A DNA stretch of 56,344 nt. Source: an uncultured Clostridia bacterium. GTDB lineage: Bacteria; Bacillota; Clostridia; Oscillospirales; Ruminococcaceae. Shown here piece after piece: positions 25,716-35,270 of the stretch. Location: the NCBI GenBank assembly GCA_947629905.1, contig CANRFM010000014.1, forward strand, positions 1 to 56,344, in the 5' to 3' direction. A program made the translations under genes and the position numbers. Under the pieces are notes generated by a model, which saw only the letters and a list, made by a program, of their open reading frames with translations, was not told where the DNA came from and made no database searches. Each line of letters starts with the position of its first letter. Within the stretch, counting starts at the first letter, position 1.

Positions 25716-27112
25716 GCATCGTCCTCCTTTTTCTGTTCCTGCCTGTCCCCGCCGATCTCCGGCGGAAGCAGTTCGGCATTGTTCTTTGCCGGAAACAGCA
25801 TAGTTTTCAGCGTCATCAGTACGATTTGAATGTCCTTGAGCATGGAATAGCTTTCAATATACATCAAGTCCATCCGCAGCTTGTCATAGGGTGTCGTATC
25901 GTAGACCCCCGTCACCTGCGCATAGCCGGTCAGTCCGGCTTTGATGTGCAGGCGGAAGCGAAATTCGGGGATCGTTTTCTCGTAGGCTTCGCAAAGTTCC
26001 GGGCGTTCGGGGCGTGGACCGACCACGGACATATCGCCTTTCAGGATATTGAAGAGCTGCGGCAGTTCGTCCAGTCTGCACCGCCGGAGGATCTTCCCCA
26101 CGGGCGTAATGCGCTTGTCATCCTCTCCGGCAAGCTGTGCGCCATTCTGTTCGGCATCCGGGATCATGCTGCGGAATTTGATGACTTGAAACACCCTGCC
26201 GCCCTCCGTCAGGCGTTTCTGCCGGTAGAACACCGGTCCGCCGTCACAGAGTTTGACAGCGATAGCACAGAGCAGCATAAGCGGCGACAAAAGCAGCAGC
26301 GCCGGAATGGAAAAGCACAGGTCAAAGATCCGCTTCATGAGCCGCTGTTCAAAGGTCAGCCCGTAATTCCGGCACAGCAAAAGCGGCGTGTCAAACAGCC
26401 GGATATCCTCTGCGCCCCTTAGAATAATATCGGCAATTTTGGGCACGATATACGCCCGCAGGCGGTGATCGAAGCAAAATTTGAGAAGATCATTGCGCAT
26501 CTGCGAGGGAATGTCGTGAATGATCACCCCGTCATACTGCACTATCTTTTCGCAGATCACGTCCATATCCTTGAGGGCGCTGATGGATTCGCAGATCATA
26601 TACTTGTCCACCCGCTGACTCATTTTGGTGACGAGGGCTGCCGCTGCCGGGCTGCCGTAGACGATGATGAGCCGCCGTGGGGGATAGAGCAGAAAATAAA
26701 GCCGCTGCGCCAGCAGTGTCCAGCAGACCAGCACAGCAAGTTCCTGAATGGTGAGCAGCACCATTGGTCTGAGCTGCGCAAAATCCCGGGCGATCAGGCT
26801 GATTTGCAGATAGGTCAGTACATTCGAGCCAAACACGGACAGCACCTGTGAAACAAGCACATCCGTCCGCCGCAGATACCCGACCTTAAAGCCGCCGTAG
26901 ACCTTGAAAAAGAGGTAGAGCAGCACGGCATAGATGGCGATCACGACCCAGTTGCCCCGCCGGTAAAACGGCAGTGCCAGCACCGGATAGTAGTACGTAT
27001 ACCAGATATAGCCGAACAGCATCGTCAGCAGCCCGACCAGCAGTACGGCTGAAAAAAAGGAAAAAATGCGCTTATATTGTTCCCGGTTGGTGGGATAGAT
27101 CTGTTTTTGCAA
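25712..27112 (-). CDS. Polyprenyl-phosphate sugar-1-phosphate transferase (WcaJ/WbaP type)
   Basis: A 466-residue initiating transferase. Four or five membrane helices (about residues 15-145) precede a Rossmann-like CoA-binding-type domain. The C-terminal bacterial sugar transferase domain follows, with KRIFDLCFSIPALLLLSPL, FYRQKRLTEGG and RSMIPDAE, then RRCRLDELPQLFNILKGDMS and VGPRPERP. It starts repeat-unit synthesis on undecaprenyl phosphate. The start is a TTG at 27112, chosen because AAAGGAGAG lies eight bases upstream. It is the first gene of the operon. Confidence 0.9.
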   Translation of the reverse strand: MQKQIYPTNREQYKRIFSFFSAVLLVGLLTMLFGYIWYTYYYPVLALPFYRRGNWVVIAIYAVLLYLFFKVYGGFKVGYLRRTDVLVSQVLSVFGSNVLTYLQISLIARDFAQLRPMVLLTIQELAVLVCWTLLAQRLYFLLYPPRRLIIVYGSPAAAALVTKMSQRVDKYMICESISALKDMDVICEKIVQYDGVIIHDIPSQMRNDLLKFCFDHRLRAYIVPKIADIILRGAEDIRLFDTPLLLCRNYGLTFEQRLMKRIFDLCFSIPALLLLSPLMLLCAIAVKLCDGGPVFYRQKRLTEGGRVFQVIKFRSMIPDAEQNGAQLAGEDDKRITPVGKILRRCRLDELPQLFNILKGDMSVVGPRPERPELCEAYEKTIPEFRFRLHIKAGLTGYAQVTGVYDTTPYDKLRMDLMYIESYSMLKDIQIVLMTLKTMLFPAKNNAELLPPEIGGDRQEQKKEDDA

Positions 27113-27182
27113 GGTTGTTCTCTCCTTTATCCGGCAAAGCCGGGCGGTATCCTGTTTCTTTCTGTGGATGATCCTTCTATTT

Positions 27183-27212
27183 ATTATAGCAAACACACGC
27201 CCTGCCTGTCAA
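27183..27212 (-). promoter_or_regulatory. Promoter of the glycan operon
   Basis: On the minus strand TTGACA (27207-27212), 18 bp, TATAAT (27183-27188), about 70 nt before the TTG start. It is back to back with the glmS promoter. Confidence 0.85.
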
Positions 27213-27284
27213 TAGCCAAAACCCAAAAAAGTAAAAAACAGTCCCTTTTTCCGGTACAGATTTTCGGAAAGGCACAAAAAAGTG

Positions 27285-27313
27285 TTGCATTTCATGCTGT
27301 CTTATGGTATAAT
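27285..27313 (+). promoter_or_regulatory. Promoter of glmS
   Basis: TTGCAT (27285-27290), 17 bp, TATAAT (27308-27313). The leader to the ATG is only about 30 nt. Confidence 0.85.
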
Positions 27314-27349
27314 GTAAAGTGAATCAAAATCTGAAAGGAGAACACAGCT

Positions 27350-29179
27350 ATGTGTGGCATCGTTGGATACGCAGGATTCCGGGACTGTACAGAGGTACTC
27401 ATGGAGGGACTCTCCCGGCTGGAATACAGGGGCTATGACTCCGCCGGCATTGCCGTCTTTGAGGATGACACGATCCGTGTCGCCAAATCCAAGGGCAGAC
27501 TTGCCGACTTGGATGAAAAAATGCAGAAAGAGGGCAGACCGCAGGGTCATGCCGGCATCGGACACACCCGCTGGGCAACACACGGCGAACCGTCCGACCG
27601 CAATTCCCATCCGCACGGCGGCGGCAGTGTGACGATCGTTCACAACGGCATCATCGAGAATTACAAGAAGCTGAAAGAATTTCTGCTGTCCAAGGGCAGG
27701 ATCTTCGAGAGCGACACGGACACAGAGGTCGTGGCACAGCTTCTGGATTATTACTACCTCAACAGCCCCGGCAACCCGGTGGATGCAATCATCCGTACCA
27801 TGAAGGAACTGGAAGGTTCCTATGCACTGGGCGTGGTGTTTGCGGATTTCCCGGATATGGTCTTTGCCCTGCGCAAGGAAAGCCCCCTCATCGTAGGCGT
27901 GGGCGAGGGGGAGAACTTCATCGCCTCTGACGTGACGGCAATTCTGCGCTACACCAAGAACTACTACCTGCTCGAACAGGGCGAGATCGCTGTACTCACT
28001 GCCAAGAAGGCGACGATCTACGACACCCACTATCAGAAAATACAGAAAGAGCTGAAAACTGCTGACTGGGACATTTCCGCAGCCGAGAAGTGCGGCTATG
28101 CGCATTTCATGCTGAAAGAAATTCACGAACAGCCGACAGCCATCAAGACGACCATCACCCCCCGCATCACAGACGGTATGCCCGATCTGACCGAATGTGG
28201 CATCACGCCGGAATCCCTGCTGAAATTCCGGCAGATCCACATTGTTGCCTGCGGCACGGCAATGCACGCCGGCATCGTGGGCAGGTATGTCATCGAGAAA
28301 CTCGCACACGTACCGGTCAATGTCGATATTGCGTCCGAATTCCGCTACAGAGAGCCGCTTGTGGGGGAGGGCGATCTGGTCATCATCATTTCGCAGTCCG
28401 GTGAGACTGCCGACAGCCTTGCCGCCATGCGCCTTGCCAAGGAACTGGGGGCAAAGACACTTGCCATCGTCAATGCCAAAGGCAGCTCCATCGCACGGGA
28501 AGCGGATATGCTCATCTACACCCATGCCGGTCCGGAGATCGCCGTTGCTTCCACGAAAGCTTACATGGTGCAGATCGCTGTCATGTACCTGTTCGCCTTT
28601 GAACTGGCACTGGCAAACGGATCGATCAGTGAGGCAGAATGCCGCTGCCTGACGGCATTGTTACAGGAAGTGCCGGAGCAGATCGAGCATATTTTAGCAC
28701 ACAAGGAGATGACACAGCTCATCGCCTCGGAGCTGATCACGGCAGACAGCCTGCTGTACATCGGCAGAGGTCTGGACTATGCCCTGAGCATGGAGGGTTC
28801 TCTGAAGCTGAAAGAGATCTCCTACATCCACTCCGAATCCTACGCAGCCGGCGAACTGAAGCACGGCACGATCTCCCTCATCACGGAGAATATGCCCGTT
28901 ATCGCCGTTGCCACGCAGACTAAGCTCCTCGAAAAGACCATCAGCAACATCAAGGAAGTCAAGGCTCGTGGCGCAAAGGTCATCCTTGTCTGCAAGGAGA
29001 GCTACGAACCCGAAAAGGATGTTGCCGACCTGCGTTTCAGCGTGCCGGACTTTGAGGATATTTTAATGCCGATGCTGGCAGTCGTACCGCTCCAGCTCAT
29101 CGCCTACTATACTGCCGTACACAAGGGAACAGACGTGGATAAGCCCCGGAATCTGGCAAAATCCGTGACGGTGGAGTAA
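27350..29179 (+). CDS. glmS: Glutamine-fructose-6-phosphate aminotransferase
   Basis: A 609-residue GlmS of normal length. It makes glucosamine-6-phosphate for cell-wall synthesis. The mature N-terminal Cys follows Met (MCGIVGYAG), with the GATase motifs HTRWATHG and HNGIIENY. Two SIS domains follow (CGTAMHAGIVGRY, SQSGETADSLAAMRLAK and GRGLDYALSMEGSLKLKEI), and the end DKPRNLAKSVTVE is the family's conserved C-terminus. GAAAGGAG precedes the ATG. The leader is too short for a glmS ribozyme. Confidence 0.97.
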   Translation: MCGIVGYAGFRDCTEVLMEGLSRLEYRGYDSAGIAVFEDDTIRVAKSKGRLADLDEKMQKEGRPQGHAGIGHTRWATHGEPSDRNSHPHGGGSVTIVHNGIIENYKKLKEFLLSKGRIFESDTDTEVVAQLLDYYYLNSPGNPVDAIIRTMKELEGSYALGVVFADFPDMVFALRKESPLIVGVGEGENFIASDVTAILRYTKNYYLLEQGEIAVLTAKKATIYDTHYQKIQKELKTADWDISAAEKCGYAHFMLKEIHEQPTAIKTTITPRITDGMPDLTECGITPESLLKFRQIHIVACGTAMHAGIVGRYVIEKLAHVPVNVDIASEFRYREPLVGEGDLVIIISQSGETADSLAAMRLAKELGAKTLAIVNAKGSSIAREADMLIYTHAGPEIAVASTKAYMVQIAVMYLFAFELALANGSISEAECRCLTALLQEVPEQIEHILAHKEMTQLIASELITADSLLYIGRGLDYALSMEGSLKLKEISYIHSESYAAGELKHGTISLITENMPVIAVATQTKLLEKTISNIKEVKARGAKVILVCKESYEPEKDVADLRFSVPDFEDILMPMLAVVPLQLIAYYTAVHKGTDVDKPRNLAKSVTVE

Positions 29180-29183
29180 AAAC

Positions 29184-30479
29184 TTGAAGAAACGACCACT
29201 GCTGTTTGCGGCACTGCTCCTGACAGCTTTGCCGCTGCCTGTCCATGCGGAGGAGGAAACTGCCCCCTCCGCCGAACCGACCGAACCGCCGCTGTTCAGC
29301 TACGGACTCGATGCGGAGGGTCATGCGGAACTGACAGATTTTCTCCCGTCCGGGGAATTTACAGGTGCCGTCAACATCCCGTCCGAAATCGACGGACATA
29401 TCGTAGACTACATCGGGGCAAACTGCTTTCAGGATGCTGCCGGTGTCACGTCTGTCACCATTCCGGCAACGGTCACGGACATGGGGGAGAATGTATTTTT
29501 AGGCTGCACGGCACTGGATACGGTGCAGGTGGCAGCGGATAACCCCTATTATACCGTAACGGACGGCGTGCTTTATGCGGACGGCGGAAAATTGCTCTGC
29601 CTGTATCCTGCCGCCGGGGCAGCGGTGCAGTTCACCGTGCCACAGGGCGTGGAGGAGATCGCAGCGGGGGCTTTCGGCTATGCACAGCGCTTACAGGAAG
29701 TCGTCATTCCGGAGGGCGTGTGCTGCGTGGACAGCTACGCCTTCGCCTTTTCGGGCATTGAACGGGTGGAGATCGCCGGGAGCGTTTCGGAACTGGAAGA
29801 ATTTGCCTTTGCCAACTGCCTTCTCCTGCAAGAAGCCGTACTGCAGCCGGGCATCCAAAAAATCGGGAATGCTGCATTTTACAACTGCACAGCACTCGGA
29901 CAGATCACCCTGCCGGATAGCCTTGCCGCTGTTGGGGCGTATGCTTTCTGCGGTACGGGGCTGACCCATATCACCGTTCCGGCATCCGTGGAGACGATTT
30001 CCGACTGCGCCTTTGGCTATACCGGAAACCCGGCAAGCGGCAGTACAGCCGTGCCGGACTTCGTGATCTACGGCGAACCGTCCTCGGCGGCGCAGACCTA
30101 TGCCACGGCACATCATTTTCCGTTCGTCTCCGCAGAGGAAGCCCCGTCCGAAACAATGCCGACCGAAACCGTCCCGGCTGAAACACCTGCCCGCCGCACG
30201 TCACACAGGTTCTCCGACCCCGGCGGCAAGCCGGCTGACTGGACACATATCCTCGGGGCAGGGCTGTTCCGCAACCCGAAAGTGCTGTGGATGCTTGGCA
30301 TCGGCGGCGGAACGGCGCTGATCCTTTCTGCTGTGCTGCTGATTTTCTACCTGAAAAAACCGAAGCGCAAGACCGTTCCCACGGAAACGGCACAGGCACA
30401 GATAGAAGAAGTGCCGGAAAATCCCGATGCTGCACAGGAGACACCGACCGAAGAAGCAGCATCCCAAGAATTGCATTAG
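29184..30479 (+). CDS. BspA-like leucine-rich repeat surface protein 1
   Basis: A 431-residue exported protein with a signal peptide (KKRPLLFAALLLTALPLPVHA). About eight BspA/LRR_5-type repeats follow (for example VTSVTIPATVTDMGENVFLGC), then a transmembrane helix near residues 370-392 and a short cytoplasmic tail. The TTG start at 29184 is used because the GGAG site lies in the last glmS codons. Such proteins often mediate adhesion. It is the first of three adjacent paralogues. Confidence 0.85.
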   Translation: MKKRPLLFAALLLTALPLPVHAEEETAPSAEPTEPPLFSYGLDAEGHAELTDFLPSGEFTGAVNIPSEIDGHIVDYIGANCFQDAAGVTSVTIPATVTDMGENVFLGCTALDTVQVAADNPYYTVTDGVLYADGGKLLCLYPAAGAAVQFTVPQGVEEIAAGAFGYAQRLQEVVIPEGVCCVDSYAFAFSGIERVEIAGSVSELEEFAFANCLLLQEAVLQPGIQKIGNAAFYNCTALGQITLPDSLAAVGAYAFCGTGLTHITVPASVETISDCAFGYTGNPASGSTAVPDFVIYGEPSSAAQTYATAHHFPFVSAEEAPSETMPTETVPAETPARRTSHRFSDPGGKPADWTHILGAGLFRNPKVLWMLGIGGGTALILSAVLLIFYLKKPKRKTVPTETAQAQIEEVPENPDAAQETPTEEAASQELH

Positions 30480-30489
30480 GAGCGTTATT

Positions 30490-31671
30490 ATGAAGCTGAA
30501 ACTGCCGATTTCTGCCGTACTTGCGGCAGCTGTGATGAGTCTGCTGCTGCCGGGACTTTCCGTGCAGGCGGCAGATGACCTGTTTACCGCTACGGAACTG
30601 GACGACGGGACGGTCTCCCTTGTTTGCAGCGACAAGTCTGTACTCCATGCCGAAATTCCGGCAGAAATAGACGGACACCCTGTCTCGGAACTGGGAGAGG
30701 GCTGTTTTGACGGGTGCAGCAGTCTCGAAACGGTTTCCATTCCCGATACGGTCACGGCGATCCGGGACTATGCCTTTCAGGGGTGCAGTATGCTGGACAC
30801 GGTGGAAATTCCTGCCTCTGTGGTGGAGATCGGGGATTTTGTGTTTGAGGGCTGCACGTCTTTAGCGGAGATCGTCACGGATACGGACAACCGGGAATAC
30901 CTGTCCGAGGACGGTATCCTGTTCACGAAAGAACAGGACACGCTGCTGCGTTTTCCGGCTGCGGCAAAGATCACGGACTACACCTTGCCGGAAAGCTGCG
31001 TGACAGTAGCGCCGTGGGCATTCACGCAGTGCCGCTATCTCGAACGTGTCGCACTGCCGGAAGTCATTGCCATGGGGGCGGATGCGTTCATGGGGTGCAA
31101 GATGCTCGAAAGCGTGGAACTTTCGGACAGCATCACAGAGCTGATCGGTGCGACATTTGCAAACTGCACGGGACTTGTGGATGCAGACCTGCCGTCACAT
31201 CTGGTGAGCATCGGCGACAAGTGCTTTTTCGGGTGTGTACATCTGTACGGCGTGAAATTTCCGGACACCCTGAAAAGCATCGGAGAACAGGCATTTTTCG
31301 GCTGTAACGCCATTCAGGAAATGACACTGCCCGACAGTGTGAAAACGATCGGAGAGCAGGGGATCGGCTACAGCCTTGACAGCGATCAGAAGCCGATCAT
31401 CTTACCGGATTTTCATGTCAATGTGACATTCGGCACGGCGGCATACAAGTATGCGAAAGACAACAAGATCCCCTACAATGCGGCCGTTTCCCGCAATACG
31501 GCTATGCTTGTGCTGGTCTGCGCTGTGCTGCTGCTGCTGTTGGTTGTCGGTATTGTCGTTGAGGTGAAACGCCGTAAGATAGAAAAGGAAGAAGAAGCCG
31601 CCCGCCTCGAAGAAGAACGCCGGGCAAAGGCGCTCGCCGAACGCCGTGCGAAAAAAAGGAGTAAGAAATGA
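30490..31671 (+). CDS. BspA-like leucine-rich repeat surface protein 2
   Basis: A 393-residue paralogue of the previous gene. It has a signal peptide ending at SVQAAD, LRR_5 repeats from about residue 50 to 290 (LETVSIPDTVTAIRDYAFQG is a typical unit), a membrane helix (MLVLVCAVLLLLLVVGIVVE) and a strongly basic, Glu/Arg/Lys-rich coiled tail. The start with TTAGGAG upstream is preferred over a longer frame. Probably cell-surface and membrane-anchored; partner unknown. Confidence 0.87.
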   Translation: MKLKLPISAVLAAAVMSLLLPGLSVQAADDLFTATELDDGTVSLVCSDKSVLHAEIPAEIDGHPVSELGEGCFDGCSSLETVSIPDTVTAIRDYAFQGCSMLDTVEIPASVVEIGDFVFEGCTSLAEIVTDTDNREYLSEDGILFTKEQDTLLRFPAAAKITDYTLPESCVTVAPWAFTQCRYLERVALPEVIAMGADAFMGCKMLESVELSDSITELIGATFANCTGLVDADLPSHLVSIGDKCFFGCVHLYGVKFPDTLKSIGEQAFFGCNAIQEMTLPDSVKTIGEQGIGYSLDSDQKPIILPDFHVNVTFGTAAYKYAKDNKIPYNAAVSRNTAMLVLVCAVLLLLLVVGIVVEVKRRKIEKEEEAARLEEERRAKALAERRAKKRSKK

Positions 31672-33077
31672 GTTTCAAACAATGTGCAGCCCTAATGGCT
31701 GCGGGATTTCTGCTGCTGACCGGGCTGCCCGTCTGTGCGGAAGAGGAAAGCACGCGGGAAACCTATGAGGACGGTATGTTTACCTTCGCCTATACGGATG
31801 ACGGGGGCGTGGAACTGTGCGGTGTTGACCCGTCTGCCTATGCGGTGAAGCTGCCGGATGCAACGGACGGCAGGCGCATTACGGGCATCGGGGACGGTGC
31901 TTTTTACGGGTGCAGTGCGCTGCAATCCGTCACTTTCGGGAAGTATATCAAATATATCGGAGAATCGGCATTTGAGAACTGCGAAAGCCTACAGGAACTG
32001 GAAATTCCCGACACGGTGGAAACGATCGGCAAATACGCTTTCTGCGGCTGCACGAGCCTGACATCGCTCACACTCCCCGACGATCTGACCGAAATACCGG
32101 AGGGTATGTGCTACCTCAATGCCCTCCTACAGGATGTCAATTACCCGGCATCCGTGAAAAGCATCGGGGCAACGGCGTTTTATCAGTGCACCATGCTCCC
32201 CTCCCCGGCGCTGCCGGAACAGCTGGAGAGCATCGGGGATTATAGCTTTGCCATTTGCCCGAATATCACGGAAATACAGCTTCCGGACAGCCTGAAAAGC
32301 ATCGGTCCTGCGGCATTTTTCAACTGCACGGGCATTTCCGGTATGACCATTCCGGCAGAGGTGGAAAAAATCGGGACACTGTGCTTTGCCGGGTGCAGCT
32401 CCCTGACAGATTTTGCCGTACAGGAGGGGAACGCTTCGTTCACGGCAGAGGACGGTATCCTCTATTCCGGGGGCGGCAAGGTGCTGTTTGCCTATCCGGC
32501 AGGCAGGACGGACAGCACATTCACTGTGCCGGACGGCGTGGAGACGATCTACGATGCCGCTTTCTATGCAGCGGTAGATCTGCAAAGCGTGCAGTTTCCC
32601 GCTTCCCTGCGGACGATCGGTTCGGCTGCCTTTGAGTGGAACGGTCTGCGCAGCCTGACGATCCCGGAGGGCGTACACGTCATCGGGGAAAATGCGTTCG
32701 CCGACTGCACATCACTGACAAGTGTCAGCTTTCCGGCTTCTTTGCAAAGTATCGGGAACTATGCGTTCTTTGCGTGTACGGCGCTGAAGGAAGTTTCCGT
32801 TCCCGCCGGCTGCAAAGAGGGGGAGTATGCGTTCGGCTATACGGACGACCCGGACGGCGGAGAAACACCCGTGAAAATAGACGGTTTCCGCAAGCATAAG
32901 GCAATACCGGCAAGCACGGTCATGCTGATCGTGGCAGGGGTGCTGGCGGTCATTATCATCCTACTGCTGGTGCGAATTATCCGGAAAAACCAGCTCACGA
33001 AAGAGGAGCAGAAAACCCTGCACCCCGAAAAACCATATGAATCCATCGCTGATACCAAGGAGGACGAGGACGAATGA
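31668..33077 (+). CDS. BspA-like leucine-rich repeat surface protein 3
   Basis: A 469-residue third paralogue, its ATG overlapping the stop of the second by 4 bp. It carries a signal peptide (residues 1-23), LRR_5 repeats (such as [20 protein letters not shown]), a membrane helix ([20 protein letters not shown]) and an acidic cytoplasmic tail. It overlaps prfB by 4 bp, so the LRR genes and the release factor gene share a transcript. Confidence 0.87.
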   Translation: MSFKQCAALMAAGFLLLTGLPVCAEEESTRETYEDGMFTFAYTDDGGVELCGVDPSAYAVKLPDATDGRRITGIGDGAFYGCSALQSVTFGKYIKYIGESAFENCESLQELEIPDTVETIGKYAFCGCTSLTSLTLPDDLTEIPEGMCYLNALLQDVNYPASVKSIGATAFYQCTMLPSPALPEQLESIGDYSFAICPNITEIQLPDSLKSIGPAAFFNCTGISGMTIPAEVEKIGTLCFAGCSSLTDFAVQEGNASFTAEDGILYSGGGKVLFAYPAGRTDSTFTVPDGVETIYDAAFYAAVDLQSVQFPASLRTIGSAAFEWNGLRSLTIPEGVHVIGENAFADCTSLTSVSFPASLQSIGNYAFFACTALKEVSVPAGCKEGEYAFGYTDDPDGGETPVKIDGFRKHKAIPASTVMLIVAGVLAVIIILLLVRIIRKNQLTKEEQKTLHPEKPYESIADTKEDEDE

Positions 33078-34192
33078 TCTTACTGGACGACCTGAAAAAT
33101 GAAGCCGTTGGCTACCGCAAGGAGCTGACGGAGCTTGGCGAGGTACTCAATATCCAGAAAGCCCGTGAGGAAGTTGCTGATTTACAGGCACAGGCAGCCA
33201 AGGACGGCTTCTGGGATGATCTCGAGAACTCCCAGAAAGTCTTACAGGCAACCAAACAGCTTGAAAATAAAATTGCCGGCTACGAGAAAATGCAGCAGCA
33301 GTTAGAGGATATTTTCGCCATGATCGAGCTTTGCATGGAGGAAGAGGACGAGGAAATGCAAAACGAGATCGTCACGGAGCTTGCCGATTTCCGACAGGCA
33401 CTGGAGGAAAAGAACCTTGAGACCTTGCTCTCCGGCGAGTACGACAGCAAGAATGCCATCCTGACGCTCCATGCCGGAACAGGCGGCACGGAAGCGCAGG
33501 ACTGGGCGGAAATGCTCTACCGGATGTACAGTCGCTGGGCAGAACGGCACAAGTTCAAGGTGCAGCTGCTCGACTATCTGGACGGCGAAGAAGCCGGCAT
33601 CAAGAGCGCCTCGATCATGGTCGAGGGCGAAAATGCCTACGGCTACCTGAAATCCGAAGCAGGTGTCCACCGGCTGGTGCGGGTGTCGCCGTTTGATGCA
33701 CAGGGGCGGCGGCATACGTCCTTTGCCGCCCTCGAAGTCATGCCGGAAATTGACGACAGCGTGGAAGTCGACATCCGCCCGGAGGACATTGAAATGGAAG
33801 TCTACCGTGCCAGCGGTGCGGGCGGACAGAAAGTCAACAAGACCAGCTCCGCCGTCCGCCTGATCCACAAGCCGACCGGTATCGTCGTCTCCTGTCAGAC
33901 ACAGCGCAGCCAGTACCAGAACAAGGACTACGCCATGCGGATGCTGCGTTCCAAGCTCGTGGAGATCAAGGAGCGGGAACATCTCGAAAAGCTCTCCGAC
34001 ATCAAGGGCGTGCAGCGGGAGATCGCATGGGGGTCTCAGATACGCTCCTATGTGTTCATGCCCTATACACTGGCGAAAGATCACCGCACCGGATTCGAGA
34101 ACGGCAATATCAATGCCGTCATGGACGGTGATCTGGACGGCTTTATCCATGCCTACCTGAAATCCCTCACCCACGGTACGCTTAACCAGTAA
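33074..34192 (+). CDS. prfB: Peptide chain release factor 2, no programmed frameshift
   Basis: A 372-residue RF2 that ends translation at UAA and UGA. The RF2-specific SPF tripeptide ([18 protein letters not shown]) and the GGQ motif ([16 protein letters not shown]) are present. The whole protein is encoded in one frame: there is no UGA and no CTTTGA slippery site near codon 25, so the common autoregulatory frameshift is missing. Its ATG overlaps the preceding LRR gene, so translation may be coupled instead. Confidence 0.97.
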   Translation: MILLDDLKNEAVGYRKELTELGEVLNIQKAREEVADLQAQAAKDGFWDDLENSQKVLQATKQLENKIAGYEKMQQQLEDIFAMIELCMEEEDEEMQNEIVTELADFRQALEEKNLETLLSGEYDSKNAILTLHAGTGGTEAQDWAEMLYRMYSRWAERHKFKVQLLDYLDGEEAGIKSASIMVEGENAYGYLKSEAGVHRLVRVSPFDAQGRRHTSFAALEVMPEIDDSVEVDIRPEDIEMEVYRASGAGGQKVNKTSSAVRLIHKPTGIVVSCQTQRSQYQNKDYAMRMLRSKLVEIKEREHLEKLSDIKGVQREIAWGSQIRSYVFMPYTLAKDHRTGFENGNINAVMDGDLDGFIHAYLKSLTHGTLNQ

Positions 34193-34208
34193 CAGCGGAG
34201 GTGCAAGC

Positions 34209-35270
34209 ATGAGCGATGCAAGTATGCAGCAGTACAAATGCCCGAACTGTAATGCTGACCTGCGGTTTCATCCGAAAAAGCAAGGCTTTGCCTGCGATTA
34301 CTGCGGCAGCTTCTTTACACCGGAAGAGTGTAAGGCTGCCAATGAGCAAATGGAAAAGCAGGCAGCAGAACAGGCTGAAAAGATCGATGCATTTGCTGAC
34401 GGGAACAACCTTTACACCTGTCCGAGCTGCGGGGCAGAGCTGATCACGGATGCCAATACTTCTGCGACGGAATGCTACTACTGCCACAATGCCGTTGTCC
34501 TGAAAGGCCGTGTCTCCGGCGAATACCGCCCGTCCAAGGTCATTCCGTTCAAGATCACCAAAGACGAGGCGCATCAGATGTTCAAGGACTGGTGCAACAA
34601 GCGTCATTTCCTGCCGAAAGAATTTACAAGTGAGGCGCAGCTGCTGCATATGCAGGGCGTGTATGTGCCTTTCTGGGTGGCAAACTGCGATGTACACGGC
34701 ACGATGCGGGCAGTCTGCAAGAGAGTCCACTCGTGGACATCCGGCGACTACCGCTACACGGAAACCAAGGAATATGACGTATTCCGGGATGCGGCGATCC
34801 ACTTTGACGGCATTCCGGCAGACGGTTCGAGCAAGATCGAGGATCAGCTTATGGAAGCCATCGAACCGTTTGACTACAGCGGGGCAGTGGACTTTGAAAT
34901 GGCTTACCTCAGCGGTTTCCTTTCGGATAAGTATGACATGAACAAAGGGCAGGTGTTCCCCCGTGTGCGCAACCGTGCCGTCAATGGCAGCGACCAGCTG
35001 CTGCGCTCGTCCATGAATGGCTATGACGGCATCCGTGTCACGCAGTCGGATATGCAGGTACTGCGGACGGACTGGCAGTATATGCTGCTGCCGGTGTGGT
35101 TCATGAATTTCCAGTACCGGGGCATGGAATACGGCTTTGCCATCAACGGACAGACCGGCAGACAGGCAGGCACACCGCCGCTCGATACCAAAAAGCTCAC
35201 ACGGCTGTGCGTGCTGATCGCAGGGATCTGTGTACTGTTCGGTGCTCTGATCGGAGGGATTCTGGGATGA
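34209..35270 (+). CDS. Double zinc-ribbon membrane-anchored protein
   Basis: A 353-residue protein with two zinc ribbons in tandem (CPNCNADLRF...CDYCG and CPSCGAELIT...CYYCHN), a long soluble beta-rich middle of unknown fold and one C-terminal helix (LTRLCVLIAGICVLFGALIGGIL). Homologous TFIIB-type zinc-ribbon proteins are widespread in clostridia and uncharacterised. AGCGGAGG precedes the start. It overlaps the TPM-domain gene by 4 bp, suggesting a joint envelope function. Confidence 0.82.
   Translation: MSDASMQQYKCPNCNADLRFHPKKQGFACDYCGSFFTPEECKAANEQMEKQAAEQAEKIDAFADGNNLYTCPSCGAELITDANTSATECYYCHNAVVLKGRVSGEYRPSKVIPFKITKDEAHQMFKDWCNKRHFLPKEFTSEAQLLHMQGVYVPFWVANCDVHGTMRAVCKRVHSWTSGDYRYTETKEYDVFRDAAIHFDGIPADGSSKIEDQLMEAIEPFDYSGAVDFEMAYLSGFLSDKYDMNKGQVFPRVRNRAVNGSDQLLRSSMNGYDGIRVTQSDMQVLRTDWQYMLLPVWFMNFQYRGMEYGFAINGQTGRQAGTPPLDTKKLTRLCVLIAGICVLFGALIGGILG

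Noticed and set aside
27314-27349. glmS ribozyme or riboswitch before glmS
   Set aside because: Only about 36 nt lie between the -10 box and the ATG, far too short for the ribozyme, and no such core is visible.
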